21,929 nt of DNA from DASYRM01 sp036004405 (GTDB lineage Bacteria > Acidobacteriota > Vicinamibacteria > Vicinamibacterales > UBA2999). The DNA lies in contig DASYRM010000183.1 in assembly GCA_036004405.1 (NCBI GenBank), forward strand, positions 1 through 21,929, in the 5' to 3' direction. Within the stretch, counting starts at the first letter, position 1, and every line of letters starts with the position of its first letter. The position numbers and the translations under genes are program-made. Of the stretch, positions 1 through 7,564 are shown in pieces. Below the pieces are notes generated by a model. That model was not told where the DNA came from. It made no database searches and worked only from the letters and a program-made list of their open reading frames with translations.

Positions 1-123
1 GCTCCTATCGATGCGGCTCTGGCGCCGCGAGGCGCCAATCCGCGATATCGGTGGCGACAGACCACCTTGTCGAGTGCGAGAGCACCACGACGTTACGATA
101 GCGGGCCGGTCATTCCATATTGT
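1..123. other. Left-edge noncoding stretch with a short hairpin
   Basis: This lies downstream of the hybrid kinase stop codon and runs to the window edge. I see no credible gene in it. Positions 20-37 form a perfect 7-bp stem, TGGCGCC, with a GCGA loop. It has no T-tract on either side, so it is not a convincing intrinsic terminator, although it could cap the 3' end of the kinase transcript. It may equally belong to a gene beyond the edge. Confidence 0.5.
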
Positions 124-1668
124 CTAGGCCTGGAGCGGCTCGCGGGCGGGCTCGATGAGCGACCGGAGGCGCTCGACGACCGTGCGGGTGGCGAACGGCT
201 TCGGAATGAACGGCAGATCGTCCACCGCGTTTGGCCCCGACGAGAACTCCTCGCGCGCGTAGCCGGACATCAGCAGCACGCGCAGCGCCGGCAGACTGCG
301 CCGCAGCTGCCGCGCCAGCTGCACGCCGCTCATTCCCGGCAGGCTGATGTCGCTCAGGAGAATCTGAAATTCTGGCGAGGCCAGCGTCAACGCCTCTTCG
401 GCGCTGCCGGCGGTCACGACGTCGAAGCCGTTGCGCTCGAGGGCCGACGAGAGCAGCTCGCGGACCGCGCCCTCGTCCTCGACGAGCAGCACGCGCGGCA
501 GCTCGGGCACCGGAATCACCACCGCCGGCGAGGCCGCGGCCGGAGCGTCGGCTGCCGACAGGTCCACCGGCAGGAGCACCACCACGCGGGTCCCCGCCTT
601 GGGCGGGCTCTCCACCCACACGAAGCCGTTGCTCTGCTTGACGAGGCCGTAGACCGTCGCGAGACCAAGACCGGCGCCGTGCCCCTTCGGTTTGGTCGTC
701 ACGAACGGCTCGAAGGCGCGCTCGGCCATCGCCGCGTCCATCCCCGTACCGGTGTCCTCGACCTGCAGGCGCACGTACGAACCCACGCGCAGCCACGGGC
801 GATCGACCCGCATCGCCTCGTCGACGTCGAGCACGTCGGTGCCGATGGTCAGCTGGCCGCCCTTGGGCATCGCCTCGCGCGCGTTGTCCACCAGGTGCGC
901 CAGCACGTGAATCAGCCGCATCCGATCCGCCCGCACCGGCGCGCTGCGGCGCCCGCGGCGGATCACGAGCGTCACCGACGCGCCCACGCGCCGCTGGATG
1001 GCATTGCGCAGGTCGGCCACCAGCCGCGGCATGTCGATCGAACGGGGCTCGAGCACCTGGCGCTGTCCGAGCGACAGCAGGCGATCGGTGAGCTGGGCGG
1101 CCCGCGATGCGCTGGCGCGGATTTCGATCGCCGACTTCTGCAGCGCGCCGTCGGCCGGCAGGCCGGCCGTGAGCCGCTCGGCGTGGCCGATCACCACCTG
1201 CAGCAGATTGTTGAAGTCGTGGGCAATGCCCCCCGCCAGCCGTCCCACCGCTTCCAGGCGCTGCGAGCGCGCCACGGCGTCCTGCGCGTGGCGGCGCTCG
1301 GTCACCTCGATGGCGGTCCCGATGATGGCCGGCCGGCCCTCGTAGACGAGCGGCGCGGTAGTGGCGTACACCCAGAGTTCCCCGCCGTCGGGCCGCCGCA
1401 GCCGGAACTGCGACCGCGACACACCGGGCGTGCCCGGCTGCTGCTCGTAGCCGCGCTCGAGCAGGTGCGCGCGATCGTCGGGATGAATGACGTCGAGGGA
1501 GGCGCGGCCCACCAGCTCTGAGGCGGCGATGCCAGCCAGCGCCGCAAAGGCGCGATTGACGTAGCGCAGGCGGTGGTCCTGGATGACGAACAGCGGCGCC
1601 GGGCTCGCGTCTGCCAGGCTCGCCGCCGCGCCCGATCGATCAGCCGGGCGATGGATGCTGTCCGTCAT
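124..1668 (-). CDS. PAS-domain hybrid sensor histidine kinase with C-terminal receiver
   Basis: This 514-residue protein is a soluble two-component sensor that should autophosphorylate and pass phosphate to its own receiver. A PAS domain covers about residues 20-125. It is followed by a HisKA dimerisation segment with the phospho-accepting His150 in GGIAHDFNNLLQVV. The ATPase domain has Asn262 in the N-box, DTGTGM at 305-310 and GAGLGL at 331-336. The receiver starts near residue 391, with acidic E397/D398, phospho-acceptor Asp440 in LLSDISLPGMSG and Lys490 in IPKPF. No membrane segment or signal peptide is visible, so it should sense a cytoplasmic cue; the PAS ligand cannot be read from sequence. 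The ATG at 1668 lies 22 bp after the stop of the SPOR gene, suggesting cotranscription. There is no separate output regulator next to it. Confidence 0.93.
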   Translation of the reverse strand: MTDSIHRPADRSGAAASLADASPAPLFVIQDHRLRYVNRAFAALAGIAASELVGRASLDVIHPDDRAHLLERGYEQQPGTPGVSRSQFRLRRPDGGELWVYATTAPLVYEGRPAIIGTAIEVTERRHAQDAVARSQRLEAVGRLAGGIAHDFNNLLQVVIGHAERLTAGLPADGALQKSAIEIRASASRAAQLTDRLLSLGQRQVLEPRSIDMPRLVADLRNAIQRRVGASVTLVIRRGRRSAPVRADRMRLIHVLAHLVDNAREAMPKGGQLTIGTDVLDVDEAMRVDRPWLRVGSYVRLQVEDTGTGMDAAMAERAFEPFVTTKPKGHGAGLGLATVYGLVKQSNGFVWVESPPKAGTRVVVLLPVDLSAADAPAAASPAVVIPVPELPRVLLVEDEGAVRELLSSALERNGFDVVTAGSAEEALTLASPEFQILLSDISLPGMSGVQLARQLRRSLPALRVLLMSGYAREEFSSGPNAVDDLPFIPKPFATRTVVERLRSLIEPAREPLQA

Positions 1669-1690
1669 GTCCGATCCCGCCGCGCGAGGG

Positions 1691-2437
1691 TTACCGCGTC
1701 ACCCAGGGTTTGAACTGCTCTTCGCGTTCGAGCTTCGCCGCCACCGTGTCGGCTTCGCGCCGCGACGGATACTTGCCCACGCGCACGCGATAGGTCGGCG
1801 CCCCCGATGTGCCGGCGCTCGCGACGAACGCGGGATATCCCTTGCGCGCGAGCCGTCCGCGAATCGCATCGGCCTCGGATCGCTGACGGACGGCGGCAAC
1901 TTGCACGACAAACCCGGCGCCGGCGGGCGCCGAATCGGCTGTTTCCTTCGCGTCCTTCGCGTCCTTGGTGTTCGACGCCGCAGTGGTGGCCGCGACTGTG
2001 GCTGCGGCCTTCGGCGGCGCCGGCTTGGCGCCGGCTTTGGCTGGCGGTGCAGGTGCTGGCACCTTCGCGACGGCGGTGGTGGCAAACGCTTCGTGCGCCG
2101 GCAGGCCGGCCGGAACGTCCTCGGCGACCGGCTCCGGTTCTTCGAGCCGGTTGGGATACGTCAGCCCCAGCTTGCTCGAAGGCGACGCGGCGGGACTCGA
2201 CGCAGCCGTCGGCGTGGCGGCGGCATCGGTGGCAGAGGCCGTGGTACGGGCCTCGTCAGACGTGGTGGGATCCGTACCGTCGGTGGCCAGGACCGGCGTT
2301 CCCCGTTGAGCCGGCACCCCGCGACCAACCATGACCCCGCACAGGAAGATCACTACGGCCACAACCGTGGCGGTCATGAACAGGAACACGAGCTGCTTCC
2401 CGTTCAACTGGATCTCGTGAAGTCCTTCATCCGACAT
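1691..2437 (-). CDS. Membrane-anchored SPOR-domain protein
   Basis: This 248-residue protein has a short cytoplasmic N-terminus, one hydrophobic segment at about residues 15-38 (QLVFLFMTATVVAVVIFL), a long Ala/Pro/Thr-rich periplasmic linker and a C-terminal SPOR domain at about 173-248, starting GFVVQVAAVRQRSEADAI. SPOR domains bind denuded glycan strands of peptidoglycan, and proteins with this layout usually act at the division septum or in envelope remodelling (family knowledge). The Ala/Lys/Pro repeats in the linker are low complexity and give no functional clue. The gene sits 49 bp after the TPR gene and 22 bp before the hybrid kinase. No strong Shine-Dalgarno sequence precedes the ATG. 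The architecture is clear; the specific role is not. Confidence 0.9.
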   Translation of the reverse strand: MSDEGLHEIQLNGKQLVFLFMTATVVAVVIFLCGVMVGRGVPAQRGTPVLATDGTDPTTSDEARTTASATDAAATPTAASSPAASPSSKLGLTYPNRLEEPEPVAEDVPAGLPAHEAFATTAVAKVPAPAPPAKAGAKPAPPKAAATVAATTAASNTKDAKDAKETADSAPAGAGFVVQVAAVRQRSEADAIRGRLARKGYPAFVASAGTSGAPTYRVRVGKYPSRREADTVAAKLEREEQFKPWVTR

Positions 2438-2486
2438 GGGTTAGTCGCGCTCATCGTAACACGATTCCCCTTCCGGGGACACCCAA
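2438..2486. promoter_or_regulatory. Gap between TPR and SPOR genes with two small hairpins
   Basis: On the minus strand this 49-bp gap holds TCCCC-GGAA-GGGGA followed by ATCGT-GTT-ACGAT, just upstream of the SPOR start. The stems are only 5 bp and lack a U-tract. They could be a weak terminator, a processing site or nothing. No convincing -35/-10 pair is visible. Confidence 0.3.
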
Positions 2487-4097
2487 TTACGGCGGCGGAA
2501 GCGCCCCCAGGATCGCCGCCGCCGCTGCATTCGCCGGTTCGGCCGTCAGCACCGCTTGCACCTCAGTGCGCGCGGCAGCGTAGTCGCGAGCCGTCACGTA
2601 GGCTTCGGCCAGCGCCAGCCGGGCGGCGGGCGTGTCGCGGCTCCACACCGAGATCTTCAGCGTGTCGATCGCTTCGCGTGGGCGGCCGCCGCGCAGCATG
2701 ATGCGCCCGATCAGCAGATGCGCCTCGCTCTCGTATGGCGACAGGAACACGGCGCGCCGCAGTTCGGCCAAGGCGTCGGCGTCCCGTTCGGCCTGAAAAA
2801 GGCGCCTGCCGTTGGTGAGATAGAACGACACCAGTTCGCGCTGCTCCCGTTGTCCCGCGGCACTGAGGGCGCTCTCGAGGCGGGCCAGCGACGTGGCGTC
2901 GATGGCGGTCTTCAGCCGCTCCAGTCCGCGCGGCACCGAGTTGGCCGTCCGCCGCGCGTCGAGATCGCTGTAGACCGACGACAAGCGGCGCGCCAGATCC
3001 TTCTCGCGCGCGCCTTCGTCAGCCGAGCCTGCCGCCTGCAGCGCCGCGCCCAGCACGTAGTGCGCGTCCTCGTCGGCGGGGTTGCGGCGCACCGCCTCGC
3101 GCAGCGCCGCCGCGGCCTGCGAATACTCGCGCGCGATCCAGTGCGCGTATCCGAGGTTGAAGAAGAGATCGGGATCGTTGGCGTCGATCGCCGTCGCTTC
3201 GCGAAACAGGTCCGTGGCCTTCGGTCCGCTGCCCGGCCGGCGCAGCTGCACCACGCCCATGTCGTTGGCGAGCGCCGCGTCGGCGTGATCCTTCTGCAGC
3301 GTGCTGAAGCCCGTCCAGGCCTCCTGAAAGCGTCCCAGCTGCAATTCCGAAACGGCGGCGAGGAATGCCGCGCGCCGCGCGTCGCCGACGGCCGACACGG
3401 CGTTTACGGCGGCACGGGCACGCTGATGCTCGCCCTGTTCCGTATAGGCATCCCACAGCGCGAAGCGCGCTTCGTCGAGCGCCGGCGCCTGCTGAATGGC
3501 GTCGTTGAGCAGCGAGATGCGCGTGGCGGGGCTCGTGGCCACGAGGCCGCGGACGAACAGCTCGAAGGCAGCGACCGGCGGACGCGCGGCCACGGCGGCG
3601 GCGCCCGGCGCCGCGGCACCGGGTACGACCCGCCGTCCGACGCGCGCCGCGATGGCGAACAGGTCGCCGCGCGGTCCGCGCTCGACGATCTCCTCGGCCA
3701 TGAACCCGGTGTCCACGCGAATCGTCTGCGCGCGCATCACCAGATCGCCCGCCATGGCTTCGACGCGGCCAACGACGATGACAGTGGCCCCGACCACGCT
3801 GGCTAGGCGGATCACGGTAGCGTGGCTGAGGAGCGGCACGTCCGGCACCCGCAGCCGCTCCATGGCCTGCAGGCGATCGTCGCGGCGGATGGCGGACACG
3901 CCGGCCGCGCGCAGCTCCCGCGTGACGGCTACCGATGCCAGCTGGCCGAGCCAGTCCGCGCGCACCTCGGTGCTCGATGCCTGGAACGGCATGACCAGCG
4001 GGCGGGGACCGCCCGCTTGGGCGAGGGCCGGCGCCGGCGCCGCAAGGCCCAGCGCAACCAGCGCGGCCGCGGCGGCGCGGACGACCCGGCGCGTCAC
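2487..4097 (-). CDS. Secreted TPR protein with TolB/CsgG-like N-terminal domain
   Basis: The 536-residue protein begins at a GTG that overlaps the upstream stop codon (GTGA) and follows a GGAGG ribosome-binding site at 10 bases. The same frame stays open further upstream, but that stretch is antisense-like shadow of the V4R gene. Residues 1-27 form a signal peptide (MTRRVVRAAAAALVALGLAA, then ALAQ). Residues about 30-150 resemble the alpha/beta fold of TolB-N/FlgO/CsgG-like proteins, with LGQLASVAVTRELRAAGVSA and GATVIVVGRVEAMAGDLVMR. The rest is helical tetratricopeptide repeats, the clearest around DPDLFFNLGYAHWIAREYSQ and DEDAHYVLGAALQAAG, with more towards the C-terminus. It is likely a periplasmic scaffold or an assembly factor for protein or polysaccharide complexes. 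Its partner is unknown; the coupled V4R-like gene is a candidate. Confidence 0.82.
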   Translation of the reverse strand: MTRRVVRAAAAALVALGLAAPAPALAQAGGPRPLVMPFQASSTEVRADWLGQLASVAVTRELRAAGVSAIRRDDRLQAMERLRVPDVPLLSHATVIRLASVVGATVIVVGRVEAMAGDLVMRAQTIRVDTGFMAEEIVERGPRGDLFAIAARVGRRVVPGAAAPGAAAVAARPPVAAFELFVRGLVATSPATRISLLNDAIQQAPALDEARFALWDAYTEQGEHQRARAAVNAVSAVGDARRAAFLAAVSELQLGRFQEAWTGFSTLQKDHADAALANDMGVVQLRRPGSGPKATDLFREATAIDANDPDLFFNLGYAHWIAREYSQAAAALREAVRRNPADEDAHYVLGAALQAAGSADEGAREKDLARRLSSVYSDLDARRTANSVPRGLERLKTAIDATSLARLESALSAAGQREQRELVSFYLTNGRRLFQAERDADALAELRRAVFLSPYESEAHLLIGRIMLRGGRPREAIDTLKISVWSRDTPAARLALAEAYVTARDYAAARTEVQAVLTAEPANAAAAAILGALPPP

Positions 4098-4681
4098 TGC
4101 GCCTGCGCCTCCGGCCTGAACGCCAGGACCATCAGGCACTGCGCCGCGCCTGCCCCCCGGCACCCGTTGGTCTGCACGGTCACATCGAGCTGGAAGAGGG
4201 CCGCGAGCTTCCGAATCGCCGCGGCATAGAACGCACACAGCGGCTGCGCGACCGGCTCGCGGACCTGGCAGAAGAGCGACCCTCGCAGGTCCACGGCGCC
4301 GACGCCGGCCGTACGCCAGCGAACAATCGCCCGGCTTCCGCCGTAGGTCTGACGCACGAGGCGACGGACCAGCCGCATCACGTACCAGAGGCGCACGCGC
4401 GGCGGCAAGGCGTTGGTGAAGCGTCGTTCGAGCGGAGACATCGCCAGCACCATCCACTCCGCGGTGTACTCGCCGGCTCGGCGCGCGATCGCGTTGTACT
4501 GCTCGCCTTCCTGACGCAGAAAGCTGAGCACCGCCGCCATCGGCGCCAAACCGATACGCCCGTCGCGCAGCCCCGCCGGATTGAGCCACGACTCGTAGAA
4601 GTCGAGCCGCGTCGGGAGCACGTCCGCGATGCCCTGATGCAGGCTGGCGACGAGCAGCCGTCCAACGCCCGCGTCATTCAT
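4094..4681 (-). CDS. V4R-like small-molecule-sensing protein (tentative)
   Basis: This 195-residue cytoplasmic protein has no signal peptide. Its C-terminal half resembles the V4R (4-vinyl reductase) fold: GAVDLRGSLFCQVREPVAQP, then CAFYAAAIRKLAALFQLDVT, ending with NGCRGAGAAQCLMVLAF, which matches the closing Cys-x-Gly-x-Gly-x(3)-Cys pattern of such domains. The N-terminal half is helical (ESWLNPAGLRDGRIGLAPMA). V4R domains are known ligand- or metal-sensing modules and are also found in plain single-domain proteins. It is translationally coupled to the secreted TPR gene through a GTGA overlap. Its ATG lies only 2 bp from the divergent argS start as drawn, so its promoter must lie inside argS or the start is a little further in. 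Similarity was judged by eye. Confidence 0.65.
   Translation of the reverse strand: MNDAGVGRLLVASLHQGIADVLPTRLDFYESWLNPAGLRDGRIGLAPMAAVLSFLRQEGEQYNAIARRAGEYTAEWMVLAMSPLERRFTNALPPRVRLWYVMRLVRRLVRQTYGGSRAIVRWRTAGVGAVDLRGSLFCQVREPVAQPLCAFYAAAIRKLAALFQLDVTVQTNGCRGAGAAQCLMVLAFRPEAQAQ
4108..4112 (-). promoter_or_regulatory. GGAGG ribosome-binding site of the TPR gene
   Basis: A GGAGG lies 10 bases upstream of the GTG at 4097, inside the end of the V4R-like gene. It supports the internal GTG as the start. It is one of the few strong Shine-Dalgarno sequences in this window. Confidence 0.65.
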
Positions 4682-4683
4682 GG

Positions 4684-6747
4684 ATGCGAATTAAGATATC
4701 GCATCCGATGATTCTTCCGGTTCACGCCCGCGTCCGCGAGCACCTCGCCCAGGTCCTGTCACAGCTCTATGGTCTCTCCGCCGCGGAGCAGCCGTCCATC
4801 GTCCTCGAGTCGCCGCCGAACCGCGACCTGGGCGATCTGGGCACGCCGGCGGCATTCGAGCTGGCGCGCCGGCTGCGCAAGGCCCCCCGCGTGATCGCCG
4901 CGGAGATCGCCGCGGCGTCGGTCTCGGTGCCAGGCGTGCGGCAGGTCGTCGCCGCGCCCAACGGGTACCTCAATTTCTTTCTCGACCGATCCTCGTTCCT
5001 GCGTGAGCGCTTGGCGCCGGGAACGGCCGGCGCTGCCGTGGCCAAGGACGGCAAGGCGATTGTCGAGCACACGGCGATCAACCCGAACAAGGCGGCCCAC
5101 ATCGGCCACCTGCGCAACGCTGCGCTCGGCGACACACTGGTCCGCGCGCTGCGGTTCCGGGGTACCCGGGTGGAGGTGCAGAACTACATCGACGACACCG
5201 GCGTGCAAGTGGCCGACGTGGTGGTCGGCTTCCGCGAACTCGAACAGAAGTCGCTCGACGACATCCGCCGGATTGCCGACAGCACCCGCTTCGACTACTA
5301 CTGCTGGGACCTCTACGCGCGCGTCACCGAGTGGTACGACGGCGACAAGGCCCGCCTCGCCGTGCGGGCCTCGACGCTGCACGACATCGAGCACGGCGGC
5401 AACGAGAACGCGGCGGCCGCCGCCTTCATCGCCGATCGCATCGTGCGCTGCCATCTGAAAACGATGGCGCGCCTGAACGTGGACTACGACCTCCTCACCT
5501 GGGAGGGCGACATCCTGCGGCTGAAGTTCTGGGCACAGGCCTTCGAGGTGCTGAAGGCCAGGGGCGCGGTGTACCTCCGGACCGACGGTCGGCTGGCCGG
5601 CTGCTGGGTGATGCCGATCCAGGAGGATCTCGACGCGGCGCCCGACGCCGAAGGCCCTGGTGTGTCGCCCGAGGGGCTCATGGACGCGCCCGAGGAGGGT
5701 GGCGACGCCGAGCGCGAGAAGGTGATCGTTCGTTCGAACGGCGTCGTCACCTACGTCGGCAAGGACATCGCCTATCAGTTCTGGAAGCTCGGGCTGCTCG
5801 GCCGCGACTTCCACTACCGGAGGTTCATGGAGCGCCCGTCAGGACCGCTCTGGGCCACCGGCAGCGCCGATGGCGCCCCGACGCACCCGCCCTTCGGCGG
5901 CGCGTCCTACGTCTACAACGTCATCGACGTCCGCCAGTCGTACCTGCAGAAGCTGCTGAAGCAGGCGCTCATCGCCGTCGGCAACCCGGAGGGAGCGGAA
6001 CGCTCGCATCACTTCTCCTACGAGATGGTCGCGCTGTCGCACGAGACCGCCCGCGAGCTTGGCCACGCGCCGGCGCCGGACTCCGAGGACGCGCGCAAGC
6101 CGTTCGTCGAGGTGTCGGGGCGCAAGGGGCTCGGCGTCAAAGCCGACGACCTCATCGACACCCTCATTCAGAGGGCCAGCGAAGAGGTCGCCAAGCGCAA
6201 TCCAGAATTCACGCCGGCGGACACGGCGCGTGTGGCCCGCATGCTGGCCGTGGCGGCCGTGCGCTACTTCATGATCAAGTTCTCGCGCGGCAAGGTCATC
6301 GCGTTCGACCTCGCCGAGGCGCTGAACTTCACCGGCGAGAGCGGACCCTACATCCAATACGCCGTGGTTCGCGCCAACAAAATCGTCCAGAACCTCGAAG
6401 AGCGGCTCGGCGTCTCCGAAGCCGCGCTCGTGCAGTCGCTCGAGAGCGTGCCCCCGGCCGAACTCGACGGCGGCAACGGCTCGCACGAGGTGTGGGCGCT
6501 GGTGCTCGAGGCCGCCCGTCTCGACGACATCGTCGAGCAGGTGATCCGCACGCTCGAGTTCTCGGTGCTCGCGAAGTGGGCGTTCTCGCTGGCGCAGGGC
6601 TTCAGCGCCTTCTATCACGCCGCGCCCATCCTGAAGGAAGAGCGCGACGACGTGCGGCGCTGGCGCGCGGCGGCGGTGGTCTACGTGCGCACCCAGCTCG
6701 CGCGGGCGCTCGATTTGATGGGCGTCGAAGTGCCGGCGCGAATGTAG
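4684..6747 (+). CDS. argS: Arginyl-tRNA synthetase
   Basis: This class I synthetase charges tRNA-Arg with arginine. It has 687 residues from the first ATG; the ATG at 4708 (MILPVHARVREHLAQVL) would give 679 and leave 26 bp to the divergent gene, so I regard the start as open. An N-terminal Arg-tRNA-synthetase domain precedes the ATP-binding HIGH motif at 139-142 in INPNKAAHIGHLRNAALGD. The KMSK loop is represented by SGRKG at 478-482 (VSGRKGLGVKADDLID) with no literal KMSK, which is common in ArgRS. The DALR anticodon-binding domain covers roughly the last 120 residues (ALNFTGESGPYIQYAVVRAN onward). It is longer than the usual 550-600, partly through an acidic insertion near 313-343 (EDLDAAPDAEGPG). 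The C26 hydrolase follows 24 bp downstream. Confidence 0.96.
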   Translation: MRIKISHPMILPVHARVREHLAQVLSQLYGLSAAEQPSIVLESPPNRDLGDLGTPAAFELARRLRKAPRVIAAEIAAASVSVPGVRQVVAAPNGYLNFFLDRSSFLRERLAPGTAGAAVAKDGKAIVEHTAINPNKAAHIGHLRNAALGDTLVRALRFRGTRVEVQNYIDDTGVQVADVVVGFRELEQKSLDDIRRIADSTRFDYYCWDLYARVTEWYDGDKARLAVRASTLHDIEHGGNENAAAAAFIADRIVRCHLKTMARLNVDYDLLTWEGDILRLKFWAQAFEVLKARGAVYLRTDGRLAGCWVMPIQEDLDAAPDAEGPGVSPEGLMDAPEEGGDAEREKVIVRSNGVVTYVGKDIAYQFWKLGLLGRDFHYRRFMERPSGPLWATGSADGAPTHPPFGGASYVYNVIDVRQSYLQKLLKQALIAVGNPEGAERSHHFSYEMVALSHETARELGHAPAPDSEDARKPFVEVSGRKGLGVKADDLIDTLIQRASEEVAKRNPEFTPADTARVARMLAVAAVRYFMIKFSRGKVIAFDLAEALNFTGESGPYIQYAVVRANKIVQNLEERLGVSEAALVQSLESVPPAELDGGNGSHEVWALVLEAARLDDIVEQVIRTLEFSVLAKWAFSLAQGFSAFYHAAPILKEERDDVRRWRAAAVVYVRTQLARALDLMGVEVPARM

Positions 6748-6771
6748 CGGCCGCCCCGGGCCACACTGCCA

Positions 6772-7488
6772 ATGCCGATCGTCGCCATCACGCCCTGCAA
6801 GAAGCCGCGCGACTACGAGGCGGCGGTCCGCCGCGCGGGTGCCACGCCGCGGCCGCTCGCCCTCGACGAGGCCACCTCCACCGCGCTCGAGGGCGTCGAC
6901 GGATTGCTGCTCACCGGCGGCGACGACGTCGATCCGGCTCTCTACGGCGAAGCGCGGCACCCTGCGTCCGACGTCTCCGAGCCAGACCGCGACGCGTTCG
7001 AGATGGACCTGGTGCGCCGCGCGCTTGCCGCCGACCTGCCGGTGCTCGCGATCTGCCGCGGCCTGCAGGTGCTGAACGTCGCGCTCGGCGGCACGCTCAT
7101 CCAGGACATTCCGAGCGAGCCGGCACCGCTCCTGCCGCACGACGCCCCGGGCTCGCCGACCACCCTCGCCCACACCGTGGCCGTCGCTCCCGGCTCGTGC
7201 CTGGCCGCGCTCGTAGGCCCCGACGACACGCGCGCGGTGAACAGCCGCCACCACCAGGCCGTGCGCGCGCTCGGCGAAGGCCTCGTCGTCACCGCCACCT
7301 CGCCCGACGGCGTGGTCGAGGCTGCCGAACTGCCCTCCGCTCGCTTCTGCGTCGGCGTGCAGTGGCACCCGGAGAACTTCCACGCTACGGGCGAGTTCGA
7401 TGCGCTCTTCGAGGGGTTTGTCAGAGCCTGCCAAACTCGCCCATCCAGGTCAGGTGGGTCCGGTGGGTCAGGTGGGCCGGGTGGGTGA
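6772..7488 (+). CDS. Gamma-glutamyl-gamma-aminobutyrate hydrolase family (peptidase C26)
   Basis: This 238-residue class I glutamine-amidotransferase-fold hydrolase should cleave gamma-glutamyl amide bonds; PuuD of putrescine breakdown is the best-known relative. The nucleophile is Cys95 in LAICRGLQVLNVALGGTLIQ. The catalytic partners are His199 and Glu201 in VGVQWHPENF. LLLTGGDDVDPALYGE (46-61) and NSRHHQAV complete the family signature. No other putrescine-pathway gene is nearby, so the substrate is open. The last eleven residues (GGSGGSGGPGG) are encoded by a 9-bp minisatellite and are probably not part of the fold. The gene follows argS by 24 bp and converges on the RNA methyltransferase gene. 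Confidence 0.92.
   Translation: MPIVAITPCKKPRDYEAAVRRAGATPRPLALDEATSTALEGVDGLLLTGGDDVDPALYGEARHPASDVSEPDRDAFEMDLVRRALAADLPVLAICRGLQVLNVALGGTLIQDIPSEPAPLLPHDAPGSPTTLAHTVAVAPGSCLAALVGPDDTRAVNSRHHQAVRALGEGLVVTATSPDGVVEAAELPSARFCVGVQWHPENFHATGEFDALFEGFVRACQTRPSRSGGSGGSGGPGG
7448..7485 (+). repeat. G-rich 9-bp minisatellite, about four copies
   Basis: Four tandem 9-mers read GGTCAGGTG, GGTCCGGTG, GGTCAGGTG and GGCCGGGTG, then GG. They encode the Gly/Ser tail of the C26 hydrolase and end at its stop codon. The unit contains four GGG tracts separated by 6-base spacers, which fits a G-quadruplex pattern on the plus strand. Confidence 0.85.
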
Positions 7489-7553
7489 GAACGCTTGTCA
7501 GAACCTACCCGACGCAGCAAGACAAGTGGTCTTCCCTACCAGACCCGCCTGAC
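7489..7553. terminator. Convergent-gene gap flanked by inverted minisatellite arrays
   Basis: This 65-bp gap separates two convergent stop codons. A CTTGTC (7494-7499) pairs with GACAAG (7521-7526). Outside these, the 7448-7485 array pairs imperfectly with its inverted counterpart at 7534-7564. RNA from either strand could therefore fold into a long stem and act as a shared terminator or 3'-end stabiliser. There is no U-tract. The role is inferred. Confidence 0.45.
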
Positions 7554-7564
7554 CTACCTGACCT
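7534..7564 (-). repeat. Inverted copy of the 9-bp minisatellite
   Basis: Read on the minus strand the units are GGTCAGGTA, GGTCAGGCG, GGTCTGGTA and then GGG. This is the same 9-bp family as the array at 7448-7485, in opposite orientation, and it overlaps the last codons and stop of the RNA methyltransferase gene. Confidence 0.8.

Noticed and set aside
4098..4589. Upstream extension of the TPR protein frame
   Set aside because: It overlaps the V4R-like gene in another frame, while the GTG at 4097 has GGAGG and a signal peptide.
7448..7564. CRISPR-like array
   Set aside because: The units are 9 bp in direct tandem without spacers and overlap gene ends, so it is a minisatellite.
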